Origin: Candidatus Bathyarchaeum sp.
Lineage (GTDB): Archaea; Thermoproteota; Bathyarchaeia; Bathyarchaeales; Bathyarchaeaceae
Length of the DNA stretch: 16,412 bases
Direction of reading: 5' to 3'
Assembly (NCBI GenBank): GCA_004376385.1
Contig: SOJY01000023.1
Coordinates: 1-16,412, forward strand
In this document: piece by piece, positions 1 to 6,921 of the stretch
Layout of the letters: each line of letters begins with the position of its first letter
Position numbering within the stretch: position 1 is the first letter of the stretch
Made by a program: the position numbers and the translations under genes
The notes under the pieces: model-generated
What the model saw: only the letters and a program-made list of their open reading frames with translations
What the model was told of the DNA's origin: nothing
Database searches by the model: none

Positions 1-19
1 GGTTAACATGGAAAAGCTT

Positions 20-50
20 AATTATACGCTGTGTAAAAAATTACACAGTG
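20..50 (+). promoter_or_regulatory. Promoter with operator-like dyad before the ECF S component
   Basis: An AT-rich TATA-like element (TTAATTATAC, 18-27) is followed at once by a perfect inverted repeat, CTGTGTAA (29-36), four A, TTACACAG (41-48). One G-T and one C-G pair extend the stem outward (27-28 with 49-50). With an archaeal start site about 26 bases after the box centre, near 49, the dyad fills the gap between box and start, where repressors of archaeal genes commonly bind. It could instead be an RNA hairpin ending an upstream gene, but no T-run follows on the + strand. The regulator is unknown. Confidence 0.45.
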
Positions 51-79
51 ACATAAAAAACGAACCAAAGTGACTAAGA

Positions 80-844
80 TTGGTTAACATAATTAAGAAC
101 GCCGCAAAAACAAAAATCATAGCATTCATATCAATATTCACTGCCCTATACGCCGTACTCCGACTAATACCCACCATGCCAATGATAGGCGCCTCAGGAG
201 CCGCGTTTTCGCTATCAGACATCATCGCTCCCATATACGGAATCATACTAGGACCATACATCGGCAGTTTAAGCATAATGCTAGGCACATTCTTAGCCAT
301 GGCAATGGGAAAACCAGTAGTCTTCATGTTTCTAGACTTCCTCCCAGCCACAATAGGCGCAGTTTCGTTAGGGCTTCTCATTAAACGCAAATGGGTACCT
401 GTGATTGCATTAAATATTGCTCTGCTTGCAGCATTCCTCATACATCCGCTGACAAGCATATTCATCGATGTTCCCATAGGCAGCACAACAGTTTCATTTC
501 CGTTTGCTTGGTTGCACATCGTAGCGCTTGCAGTGCTTATTTCGCCTCTAGGACGTAAAGCAGTCCAATGGGTCAAGACAAATAATACAACAAAAATCGC
601 AACAGGAATAGCCATAATGGTTTTCGTTGGAACCATGATGCAGCATCTCATGGGAAATTTGCTTTTCGAAACTATAATGGCTCAACCCCTCGGTTCAATA
701 CCTGTTGAGGCATACCCCGGAATATGGACGAGTATATTCCTTGTATACCCCGTAGAAAGGTTAGCCCTAGTTGCCTTAGCTGTAGTAGTGGGTGCACCGT
801 TGCTGAGAGTCCTCAAAAAGTCGTTCTTACCAACGGAACAGTAA
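80..844 (+). CDS. ECF-type transporter substrate-binding (S) component, integral membrane protein
   Basis: This is a 254-residue, almost wholly hydrophobic protein with about six membrane segments. The N-terminal part fits the S-component pattern of energy-coupling-factor importers: a basic start, a first helix with TALYAVLRLIP (about 21-31), then a GA..SLSDIIAPIYGIILGPYIG stretch (about 38-59). S components bind a vitamin or metal and work with a shared ATPase/T module, which is not in the window. The substrate cannot be read from the sequence; a pterin, thiamine-related or other vitamin is possible. The start is TTG at 80, preceded by a weak GTGA element (70-73). The gene ends 7 bases before the stop of the convergent H4MPT-cluster gene, so it is not in that operon. 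Family assignment rests on pattern and topology; other small transporter families are possible. Confidence 0.68.
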   Translation: MVNIIKNAAKTKIIAFISIFTALYAVLRLIPTMPMIGASGAAFSLSDIIAPIYGIILGPYIGSLSIMLGTFLAMAMGKPVVFMFLDFLPATIGAVSLGLLIKRKWVPVIALNIALLAAFLIHPLTSIFIDVPIGSTTVSFPFAWLHIVALAVLISPLGRKAVQWVKTNNTTKIATGIAIMVFVGTMMQHLMGNLLFETIMAQPLGSIPVEAYPGIWTSIFLVYPVERLALVALAVVVGAPLLRVLKKSFLPTEQ

Positions 845-851
845 ACACTTC

Positions 852-2435
852 CTAAAAACCATCAATTTTTTTGAATAATGGGCTATCTTGAACGTACTCT
901 TTTCCGGTTCTTAATGCAATCTCAGCCTTTGCCAGTTCACGTCCCAAATAGGCGGCATGATCAAGCCTTGTTATCAAACTCATTTCCTCAATTTTGGAAT
1001 ACACGTTCTCAGCAGTTTCGCCTTTAATTACAATACTTGGTTTATCATCTTGACTGCCAGTAAGATAAAGAGCAACAATGTCTCCGTTGATTTGGTCAAC
1101 AGCAATTTTGAAGAGCCCTTTTTCATCCAAACCTTCGGGTTCAAGTTTTCCGGTTGCTGATATAACCTGTGCACCTGATTCCAGTTCGTTGTTGTAAGGC
1201 TCTTCTCGTAATCTCTTATCTTTCAACACAAGAAGGTCTAAACCAAGGTCCTTAGGAACAGAGTCTCTCTTTTTCGCCAAAAACATCATCTTAGAAGCAG
1301 TAGCTAATTCTCTGACGCTCCCTTTTGCTTTGGAACTTTTCTCTGTCGCCAACAAGATGCTCACACCTACCTCAGACGATAGACAAGCAAGCAAAGCGTT
1401 GACTCCCACAGAATCGGCATCTATCAACTCCGTGAAGTTAGTAACACCCAAAAAAAGGGGAACATCAGGATTCCTTTTTGCAAACTCACGAAAAGCAATC
1501 AAAGACCTTAGAACATTTGATGGCTCAAGAACTAAATCACCCAAAATTCTGGTTATTCCCAACTTTCGGGCTTTTTCGATAAGCTCTTCAAGAAAACTCA
1601 CTCGTTCTTTAACCTCTTTGGGGAAGTATCCCTCACGCTGATTCGTTGGAATAACCACCACAGCCACATCAGAAGCAAAAGAAGCAATCTCTTCAACATT
1701 TCCAGCATCTACACTCAGTATCAAATCAGCACCAGCAAAAACGGCTTCTCTAGCTTCAATGGGATCGAACGTATCGATACTGACAGGCACGTTTACAACA
1801 CTTTTAACCGCTTCAACAGCGCGTCTCGCGTCTAAGGGTCTAGATTCGCCTGCAATCATACCAACATCGATAATTGCTGCTCCAAGTTGTACGTAACGCT
1901 TAGCCAACCTCTGAATTTCGTCAGATGACATTAACGGAGCATCAACGATTTCAGCCATAACTCGCATGGGAAAATCTTTGCCAAAAACTAAGTCTTTGAT
2001 CATCATGTTACCAGGATTCTTTAACAAAGTTTCCCAGTTTTTCTCTACGAGCTCCAATTCTTGTAGCGCTTTTCGTTGAAGCTCCTCTCTGAGCAAGTCG
2101 CAAGCAGGTGTTACTGTTGAAAGCTTAACTTTGCCTAGTGCATCTAAAACGGTAGGCAAGTCAGCAGCGTATCTTGGACCTTTAAACGTTGGAATTCCAG
2201 TAGCGTCTGTAATAACTGAAGTGTCTCCCCGAATTAGTCCTGGAACCAAAATAACATCAAAGTCGTGGATGTCCCGTTTTTCAAGGTCTCTTGCGATGTT
2301 TTGTATGTGTAATAATGCGGCAACTTGAACAGTTAAAGCGAGGACTTCAGTTTTAACGCTGCTTTGTTGGACATAACGTTTCACGATGTCTTCTGCGAGT
2401 GATCCTGTTATTAGTAATACCTTCAATTTTGACAC
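852..2435 (-). CDS. Dihydropteroate synthase-related protein, H4MPT biosynthesis
   Basis: A 527-residue protein of the archaeal dihydropteroate synthase-related family (MJ0107-like). These proteins are thought to condense a dihydropterin pyrophosphate with beta-RFA-phosphate in H4MPT synthesis. Three parts are visible. An N-terminal alpha/beta domain (about 1-145) has a KVLLITG start. A central DHPS TIM barrel (about 150-370) has GAAIIDVGMIAGESRP (185-200), SIDTFDP (219-225) and VTNFTELIDAD (341-351). A C-terminal domain (about 380-527) ends with DHAAYLGRELAKAEIAL near 492-508 and YVQDSPLF. It is the last gene of a four-gene minus-strand operon, 9 bases after the reductase-like gene. The GTG start at 2435 has no clear ribosome site. 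The TTG at 2426 (MKVLLITG) follows GGTG at a usual distance and may be the real start. It differs from folate-type DHPS by length and its extra domains. Confidence 0.88.
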   Translation of the reverse strand: MSKLKVLLITGSLAEDIVKRYVQQSSVKTEVLALTVQVAALLHIQNIARDLEKRDIHDFDVILVPGLIRGDTSVITDATGIPTFKGPRYAADLPTVLDALGKVKLSTVTPACDLLREELQRKALQELELVEKNWETLLKNPGNMMIKDLVFGKDFPMRVMAEIVDAPLMSSDEIQRLAKRYVQLGAAIIDVGMIAGESRPLDARRAVEAVKSVVNVPVSIDTFDPIEAREAVFAGADLILSVDAGNVEEIASFASDVAVVVIPTNQREGYFPKEVKERVSFLEELIEKARKLGITRILGDLVLEPSNVLRSLIAFREFAKRNPDVPLFLGVTNFTELIDADSVGVNALLACLSSEVGVSILLATEKSSKAKGSVRELATASKMMFLAKKRDSVPKDLGLDLLVLKDKRLREEPYNNELESGAQVISATGKLEPEGLDEKGLFKIAVDQINGDIVALYLTGSQDDKPSIVIKGETAENVYSKIEEMSLITRLDHAAYLGRELAKAEIALRTGKEYVQDSPLFKKIDGF

Positions 2436-2444
2436 CGACGTGGT

Positions 2445-3179
2445 TTATAGTTTCTTAATTATGGTTTCTATTTGTTGCGGGTGCTCCAAAACGGTCAGGT
2501 TATTCATCAACCGGAGCTTCTCAACATTCTGAACATCGACACTTCTAATACGCAATCTCTTTTTTTCTCCATATTTAACAGCACCAAATGGACAAGAGGC
2601 TACGCACAATCCACAACCTTGACACAACACCGAATCAATCTTTGGAACACCATCTAAAATTCGCACAGCAGAATAAGAACACACATCAACAACAGAACAC
2701 GGATTACATAATTTGCATTCTCGTCGATCAATACGGTAAGGCAACGTAGTTTCAACGAAACCTTCTTCCAGATCTGTTGGCACAACATAAACGGGGACAT
2801 CTCCTTTTTGTGCTTGAGCAACAGCATTCGTTGCAAGAGTGTCAGCTATGCCATATACAATCTTGGCAACGGTGTTTCCGCTCGCAGGAGAAACAACAAG
2901 AGCGTTATACAAGTCCAAAATGAATCGTCCTGCATGAGAAAAACTGGGATCTTCCTTGTTTTCGGTAAAAACTTCCTGAAGATGACTTCCGGGGGATATC
3001 TGCTCAAGTTTACTCCAAAACCCGTACATCTTTACCACCTGTTCTCCAGCTGAAGACAAGTAGGTTGTAACTGTAACCTTGTTGTTTTTAACTAACTGGT
3101 TCATGACATCAAAGGTTTCTTCTAAGAAGTGACCCGCCCCGGTTATTACCCAAGCAATTTGCACAACCATGTTCACCAT
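2445..3179 (-). CDS. Flavin/Fe-S dihydromethanopterin reductase-like protein (DmrX/AfpA-type)
   Basis: A 244-residue fusion of a flavoprotein-like Rossmann domain and a ferredoxin domain. The N-terminal half starts VQIAWVITGAGHFLEE and carries VVSPASGNTVAKI (95-107), typical of the archaeoflavoprotein/DmrB-like fold that binds FMN. The C-terminal part has two cysteine clusters: C155, C158, C161, C167 and C186, C189, C192, C196. The second is a textbook 4Fe-4S ferredoxin motif ending in CP. Methanosarcina DmrX has this architecture and reduces dihydromethanopterin to H4MPT, the last step of cofactor formation; that role is inferred here from architecture and neighbours. Position between mptG and the DHPS-like gene, with gaps of 22 and 9 bases, supports an H4MPT function. 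The upstream AGAGGA lies only one base before ATG 3179, so ATG 3170 (residue 4) is an equally good start. A general electron-carrier flavoprotein is the alternative. Confidence 0.82.
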   Translation of the reverse strand: MVNMVVQIAWVITGAGHFLEETFDVMNQLVKNNKVTVTTYLSSAGEQVVKMYGFWSKLEQISPGSHLQEVFTENKEDPSFSHAGRFILDLYNALVVSPASGNTVAKIVYGIADTLATNAVAQAQKGDVPVYVVPTDLEEGFVETTLPYRIDRRECKLCNPCSVVDVCSYSAVRILDGVPKIDSVLCQGCGLCVASCPFGAVKYGEKKRLRIRSVDVQNVEKLRLMNNLTVLEHPQQIETIIKKL

Positions 3180-3201
3180 TTCCTCTGTAACAAATCCAAT
3201 T

Positions 3202-4173
3202 TCAAACCTGTTTTATGGTTGCTCCTCGGTTATTTGCGTTAGCGATGAAAACTTGTCCACCATCATTATTTTGCAGGAAGGCTTCAAGCTCAGATAGTAT
3301 TGTTTTTGCTTTTGTTTCACCTTGAACTAACCCGTAAACTGTGGATCCCCAAGAGCTCTGTCCTACACCATGGGCTCCACAAGCTTTCATAAAATCTATC
3401 CCCGCTGTGGCGGCTAAGCTAGAAAAGGTTCCTCCTTGAACACCAGCAAAGTAGTCTCCAACAACTACCTGAATCTTGGTTAAAGCATCTCCAAAACTTT
3501 CGATGTCACGGTCTATTAGTGCAGGAAGAAGTTTCATCATAATCAACCGACAGATTTCACCAACAAGATCAGAGGGCATCAGAGGCAACCGACCAAACGC
3601 ATTCTTTTCTTCGATCTTCGCTAAACCTTTTTTAACGTCTGGAATTGCAACAACAAACTTCCAGTCTTCAGGAAAGGGTTGACGAAAAATCAAAGGAGGA
3701 AAACTTTCTGCGACAACAACGCCGCCTTTCATCCTTTTTCCTCCATCAACAACAAATCCGCCCTGCTCAAAAACTGCTGTACCAACACCAGTTCTTTTCA
3801 TTCTTCCCATGGCAATGGAGAGTTCTTGAATTGGAGCCGTTACCTGAAACAGTTTTGCAAGAGCCGCAGCTACAGCCAGAGCTAACTGGGTCCCAGAGCC
3901 TAACCCTGCATGTTCAGGAATTGTCTGTTTAACATGGATGCTAACGTTGGCGTTTATGTGGTAAGTTTCAAGAAACCGTTTAGCAAGCGACATTACTAGC
4001 TCGGTTTTTTCGCCTGTAACAGAAAAACTTTCGGAAGGTTGAGCTTCAAGAATAACGTTTGGACGGTCTATACCTACGCCTAAACCTCCGAAAAATCGTC
4101 CCATGTCTCCGTTCATGTCTATTAGCCCAAAATGAAGCCTTGCCGGAGTTTTAACGTAAACTTTCACTTTCAT
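3202..4173 (-). CDS. mptG: Beta-ribofuranosylaminobenzene 5'-phosphate synthase (beta-RFAP synthase)
   Basis: A 323-residue GHMP-kinase-fold enzyme that joins an aryl substrate (p-hydroxybenzoate or p-aminobenzoate) to PRPP, releasing CO2 and PPi, in the first committed step to the arylamine arm of H4MPT. From the chosen start it reads MKVKVYVKTPARLHFGLIDM. PEHAGLGSGTQLALAVAAAL (86-105) is the GHMP glycine/serine loop, RTGVGTAVFEQGGFVVDGG is at 117-135, and GAHGVGQSSWGSTVYGL (266-282) is the C-terminal GHMP motif. Length is normal for the family. The reading frame is open up to 4254, but the extra 27 residues do not resemble the family and would overlap the upstream gene more deeply. ATG 4173, or GTG 4167 seven bases after GGAAG, fits better. 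The start lies inside the end of the DUF447 gene, an overlap of about 23 bases that implies coupled translation. Confidence 0.9.
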   Translation of the reverse strand: MKVKVYVKTPARLHFGLIDMNGDMGRFFGGLGVGIDRPNVILEAQPSESFSVTGEKTELVMSLAKRFLETYHINANVSIHVKQTIPEHAGLGSGTQLALAVAAALAKLFQVTAPIQELSIAMGRMKRTGVGTAVFEQGGFVVDGGKRMKGGVVVAESFPPLIFRQPFPEDWKFVVAIPDVKKGLAKIEEKNAFGRLPLMPSDLVGEICRLIMMKLLPALIDRDIESFGDALTKIQVVVGDYFAGVQGGTFSSLAATAGIDFMKACGAHGVGQSSWGSTVYGLVQGETKAKTILSELEAFLQNNDGGQVFIANANNRGATIKQV

Positions 4174-4816
4174 TCTTCCATAGACTAATCCTTTGATGTA
4201 ACTCCGCCATAATTTCAGAATAACGCGAATTAGGAGCTGTACGGTTAACAACATCTTTGCAAACGTTAACTAACTCTAGTAGCCTAAAGGCGTGTTTTTG
4301 CTCTTGCTTATTGCCTCTCAAGAAGGGTTTAATGCGGGTTGCATGTATGATGGCTTCAATTGTTGCGAACTGGGCTCGACAATATACTGTAGGTAATGCC
4401 TTTGATGCTTTAACAAGTTGGACATTACACAAGAACTCGGCTCTTTCGGGGCTAAAAGAACCTGTTTCAGCAACTAAAACTTCAATAATTGCATCTGCTG
4501 CCAGTAGTCTTGGAGCATCAACCATCTCTGCTTTTTCAAACAGTTCAAGGGACAGTTTTCGGTTAGTGTTTGACTCTTTAAAGGCTGTCAGATAAAACAA
4601 CTCTGGGTTAGATGTTACATTTACCACTGCACATCTGTTTGCTTGAAGATTCTTGTAAGTTAAAGACGAAGTATAAGGTCTAATCCGTAACCGCTCATTA
4701 CTCTCCACTACAATACCCATAGGCGCCGCGGTCGCTTGCCCATCCACATCATACGTAGAAACTATTGTCTCTCCGATTATTCCTTCAAGGAAACCTAAAT
4801 CATACAAATTAGTCAT
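4151..4816 (-). CDS. DUF447-family FMN-binding split-barrel-like protein
   Basis: A 221-residue protein resembling archaeal DUF447 proteins. Known structures of this family have a flavin-reductase-like split barrel with FMN. Residues 1-80 look like the barrel core: MTNLYDLGFLEGIIGETIVS, then PMGIVVESNERLRIRPY (32-48), TYKNLQANRCAVVNVT (53-68) and LFYLTAFK (73-80). The rest is more helical, with a basic RIKPFLRGNKQEQKH (151-165). The ATG at 4816 is chosen because GGAGATGA precedes it by a normal spacing; an upstream extension to 4882 would begin at the inferred transcript box. It is the first gene of the H4MPT operon and overlaps mptG. Its exact reaction is unknown. The context suggests a flavin-linked redox step, or flavin supply, in methanopterin synthesis. 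There is no evidence for a signal peptide or membrane segment. Confidence 0.75.
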   Translation of the reverse strand: MTNLYDLGFLEGIIGETIVSTYDVDGQATAAPMGIVVESNERLRIRPYTSSLTYKNLQANRCAVVNVTSNPELFYLTAFKESNTNRKLSLELFEKAEMVDAPRLLAADAIIEVLVAETGSFSPERAEFLCNVQLVKASKALPTVYCRAQFATIEAIIHATRIKPFLRGNKQEQKHAFRLLELVNVCKDVVNRTAPNSRYSEIMAELHQRISLWKNESESLR

Positions 4817-4862
4817 ACAATCATCTCCAAACAACATAGTATCAAAAATCCAGAACCCAAAA

Positions 4863-4892
4863 CTACAACGAAAGGGGCACATTTGTTTATAG
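4863..4892 (-). promoter_or_regulatory. Probable promoter of the H4MPT biosynthesis operon
   Basis: Read on the minus strand, CTATAAAC (4892 down to 4885) is a TATA-like box. A start about 26 bases after its centre would fall near 4863, giving a leader of roughly 45 bases before the DUF447 ATG at 4816, which has its own GGAG site. No other convincing box lies between purA and the operon. The start site is estimated by spacing only. Confidence 0.4.
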
Positions 4893-4909
4893 ACACAGCG
4901 CAGCTCAAC

Positions 4910-4931
4910 CGAGTGTAATTTTTTTCACTCG
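4910..4931. repeat. Inverted repeat upstream of the H4MPT operon promoter
   Basis: CGAGTG (4910-4915) and CACTCG (4926-4931) form perfect 6-base arms around a 10-base T-rich spacer. It lies 18 bases upstream of the TATA-like box of the operon on the minus strand. That position suits an activator site, or a weak hairpin in the purA 3' region. Confidence 0.3.
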
Positions 4932-5023
4932 ATTAATAAGTCTTGAGGCAAACTCAACATTCAAACCCACAGCCTTCACTACCAGATAAACGTGTAACCA
5001 CAGAAAAGACAAAAAAAGTCTTA

Positions 5024-5089
5024 GCTGAGACTGGCTACGCATAGAACATTTAGCAACAAAAAAATCAGTGAGCAGCCAGTCTAATCAGC
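5024..5089. repeat. Long-range inverted repeat in purA 3' region
   Basis: AGACTGGCT (5028-5036) pairs perfectly with AGCCAGTCT (5074-5082). The stem continues as GCTG (5024-5027) with CAGC (5086-5089) after a three-base bulge, enclosing a 37-base loop. Next to it, AAGAC (5006-5010), seven A, GTCTT (5018-5022) forms a second hairpin. No open frame of note covers this stretch, so it may be a structured RNA 3' of purA. Confidence 0.35.
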
Positions 5090-5100
5090 GAGCACTCACT
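5060..5100 (-). terminator. Probable intrinsic terminator of purA
   Basis: On the minus strand AGTGAG (5100-5095), overlapping the purA stop codon, pairs with CTCACT (5072-5067), with two further wobble pairs. The stem is followed within two bases by seven T (minus strand) and then G. A hairpin plus U-run right after the stop fits a terminator. The longer repeat at 5024-5089 competes for the same bases, so an alternative fold is possible. Confidence 0.4.
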
Positions 5101-6109
5101 TTTTCAGTTCTTCTCGTCTATCCACTACTTCCATTGTACCCGGACCAGTACCAAGCAACGTAACTGGCACCTTGAGTTCCTTTTCGATATTCTCGACGAA
5201 AGCCTTTGCTTCCCTCGAAAGCTCACCATAAGATTTGGCGCTTTTGCATTCAGGAAACAGCACATCAATCTTTGTCACGGCAATCTGGGTTGCTCCATTC
5301 AACATAACCGCCCTCTTCGCCAAATCAAAATCGAAAGGCGCGGCTCTCCGTTTTCTTCCAGTATTTGTGGCGATTTCAGCCCAGCCTCTACGTTCAGCTT
5401 CCTCCCACGAAAGCTCACCCGAAAGAGGACCAGCTCCAACACGAGTATTGTAAGCTTTGAACACTACTATAACATCGTCAACATTTGTTGGGCCAACTCC
5501 AACGTCTGAACAGGCAGCAGCGGCACACACGTCCTTGGATGTGCAGTATGGATAGGTTCCATGGAACAGTGAAAGGTATGTTCCTTGGGTGCCTTCGATC
5601 AAAACGTTTTTTCCTTCACTGATGGCGGTGTTCACTTCTAAGGGAACGTCTACCATAAATTCTTTAAGATTTGGAAATTCCCGCGCTAATTTGGCTACTC
5701 TCATAACGCGGTCAGAGTTGCATGGACCTGACCCTGAACCAGTTGACTTGATTTTTTCTGCCAGATACCCCTTTTTGTCCGCTTCCATATGTTTAGGTTC
5801 AATTATGGCACATTGCGGGTCCATACCGACTCTGCCTTGAGTTCCGGTCACTTGTATCTCGTTGAGAAAAATTTCTGGATTAACCAAAACTCCTGGTCCT
5901 ATGAGAAGACGACAATCGGGAGAAGTGAAAGCGCTGGGTAGCATTCTCAGCTTGTAGGTTTTTCCCTCATAAACTACAGTGTGACCCGCGTTGGGACCCA
6001 CCCCAGCCCTTGCCGTTACTGCAGTTTTGTCTTTTACTGCCAAGTAGGAGATCATTTTTCCTTTTCCAGTGTCTCCGAAGAAACCGCAAACTAATACTGT
6101 GCAGGGCAA
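5096..6109 (-). CDS. purA: Adenylosuccinate synthetase
   Basis: Converts IMP, GTP and aspartate to adenylosuccinate, the committed step to AMP. The protein is 337 residues from the chosen start, the short archaeal form (bacterial enzymes are near 430). Visible motifs are a GTP/IMP loop GFFGDTGKGK close to the N-terminus, the NAGHTVVY histidine motif, GSGSGPCNSDRV, LIEGTQGT, the TGRKRRAAPFD IMP/GTP-binding region and TKIDVL for guanine recognition. The usual GDEGKGK glutamate is threonine, but the catalytic aspartate is kept. The frame is open to TTG 6133. TTG 6109 is preferred because GGAG lies 8 bases upstream, the protein then begins MPCTVLVCGFFGD, and the TATA-like box at 6156-6147 predicts a transcript start near 6127, downstream of 6133. 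It appears to be a single-gene transcript with its own terminator. Confidence 0.93.
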   Translation of the reverse strand: MPCTVLVCGFFGDTGKGKMISYLAVKDKTAVTARAGVGPNAGHTVVYEGKTYKLRMLPSAFTSPDCRLLIGPGVLVNPEIFLNEIQVTGTQGRVGMDPQCAIIEPKHMEADKKGYLAEKIKSTGSGSGPCNSDRVMRVAKLAREFPNLKEFMVDVPLEVNTAISEGKNVLIEGTQGTYLSLFHGTYPYCTSKDVCAAAACSDVGVGPTNVDDVIVVFKAYNTRVGAGPLSGELSWEEAERRGWAEIATNTGRKRRAAPFDFDLAKRAVMLNGATQIAVTKIDVLFPECKSAKSYGELSREAKAFVENIEKELKVPVTLLGTGPGTMEVVDRREELKK

Positions 6110-6146
6110 TTTTATCGCTCCAGCCTTTTTCAACGTGAGTTATGCT

Positions 6147-6156
6147 CTTAAATTTT
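6147..6156 (-). promoter_or_regulatory. TATA-like box of purA
   Basis: AAAATTTAAG on the minus strand lies about 40 bases before the preferred purA start at 6109. It predicts a transcript start near 6127 and a short leader carrying GGAG. It is the most AT-rich element in the divergent purA/nitroreductase spacer on this strand. Confidence 0.4.
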
Positions 6157-6245
6157 GTTGTAATAATCGTGATAACTGTGAGTAGAGATGAAAAAAGAGT
6201 TTTTCTGATGGTAGACTGGAATTCCCAGAAGTGAATTCTTTGAAG

Positions 6246-6352
6246 GTTTAAATGTGAAAACAGATAAAAAGCTAAAAATGACTCAGATAGAGAGGCGTAT
6301 GAAGCACTTTAAGAGCTGGACAACCAGCTTGAATGGAGTGTTGGGGACCTGA
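6246..6352 (+). promoter_or_regulatory. Nitroreductase promoter and leader with short ORF and hairpin
   Basis: GTTTAAAT (6246-6253) is a TATA-like box whose predicted start, near 6276-6278, coincides with an ATG at 6278. That ATG opens a 24-codon frame (MTQIERRMKHFK...) ending with TGA at 6352. Inside it is a perfect hairpin, AGCTGG (6314-6319), ACAA, CCAGCT (6324-6329). The nitroreductase begins about 30 bases later. The layout resembles a leaderless leader peptide or a regulatory RNA leader. An EcoRI-type palindrome GGAATTCC (6218-6225) sits upstream of the box. The gene-free stretch otherwise shows nothing. Confidence 0.3.
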
Positions 6353-6380
6353 TCGAAACGGTTTAAAAAAACTGATGAGG

Positions 6381-6914
6381 ATGAATGGCGGTTTGGATGT
6401 TTTTGGAGTTATTAAAGAAAGAAGAAGCATCAGAGTATATACTGATGAAAAGGTGTCCGAAAAGGATGTTGAGCAACTAATAGAGGCTGCTAGGTGGGCT
6501 CCGTCTGCAGGTAACAGTCAACCTTGCGAGTTCGTTGTCGTAAAAGACATGGAGATAAAACGGAAGTTATCAGACGCTGCCCTAAACCAAACTTTCATCG
6601 AAAAAGCTCCAGTCGTTATTGTCGTCTGTGCGGATGTGACTCGATCAAGCAGGGGCTACGGCAGCAGAGGCGAAAAACTCTACAGCGTACAAGACACTGC
6701 GGCTGCCACAGAAAACATTCTCTTGGCTGCTCAGGAGCTGGGATTGGCAACCTGTTGGGTGGGAGCGTTTCGGGAGAAGGAAGTCGCGAAGGCTGTGAAG
6801 GCGCCAAAGAACGTGAAACCAGTAGCTATTGTTCCTGTTGGATATCCAGCTGAAAGACCCGTGGCTCCACAGAAAAGGTCTGTTAATGAAATTGTTCACT
6901 ACGAGACATTCTGA
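6381..6914 (+). CDS. Nitroreductase-family FMN oxidoreductase
   Basis: A 177-residue soluble NAD(P)H:FMN nitroreductase-fold protein. Family features are GVIKERRSIRVY (9-20) with the FMN-phosphate-binding RRSIR, ARWAPSAGNSQPCEFVVV (37-54), the helix with QDTAAATENILLAAQELG (104-121), TCWVGAF (124-130), and the C-terminal VPVGYPAERP (151-160). Substrates vary widely (quinones, nitro compounds, flavins, dehalogenation or cofactor cleavage) and cannot be fixed here. The start is uncertain: the frame is open from 6333, and ATG 6381 is chosen. TTG 6393, giving MDVFGVIKERRS as in most relatives, lies 12 bases after GAGG and may be correct. It is the first gene of a run that continues with membrane proteins; only 7 bases separate it from the next start. 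Good confidence in the family, none in the substrate. Confidence 0.85.
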   Translation: MNGGLDVFGVIKERRSIRVYTDEKVSEKDVEQLIEAARWAPSAGNSQPCEFVVVKDMEIKRKLSDAALNQTFIEKAPVVIVVCADVTRSSRGYGSRGEKLYSVQDTAAATENILLAAQELGLATCWVGAFREKEVAKAVKAPKNVKPVAIVPVGYPAERPVAPQKRSVNEIVHYETF

Positions 6915-6921
6915 GGGAAAT

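Noticed and set aside
22..651. Long open frame antisense to the ECF S component
   Set aside because: It is a mirror of a hydrophobic coding sequence; the + strand frame has transporter-like segments, a sensible end next to the convergent gene and a promoter, whereas the antisense frame has no family pattern.
4174..4254. Extended N-terminus of beta-RFAP synthase starting at 4254
   Set aside because: The extra 27 residues lack family similarity and would overlap the DUF447 gene by about 100 bases; ATG 4173 gives the standard N-terminus.
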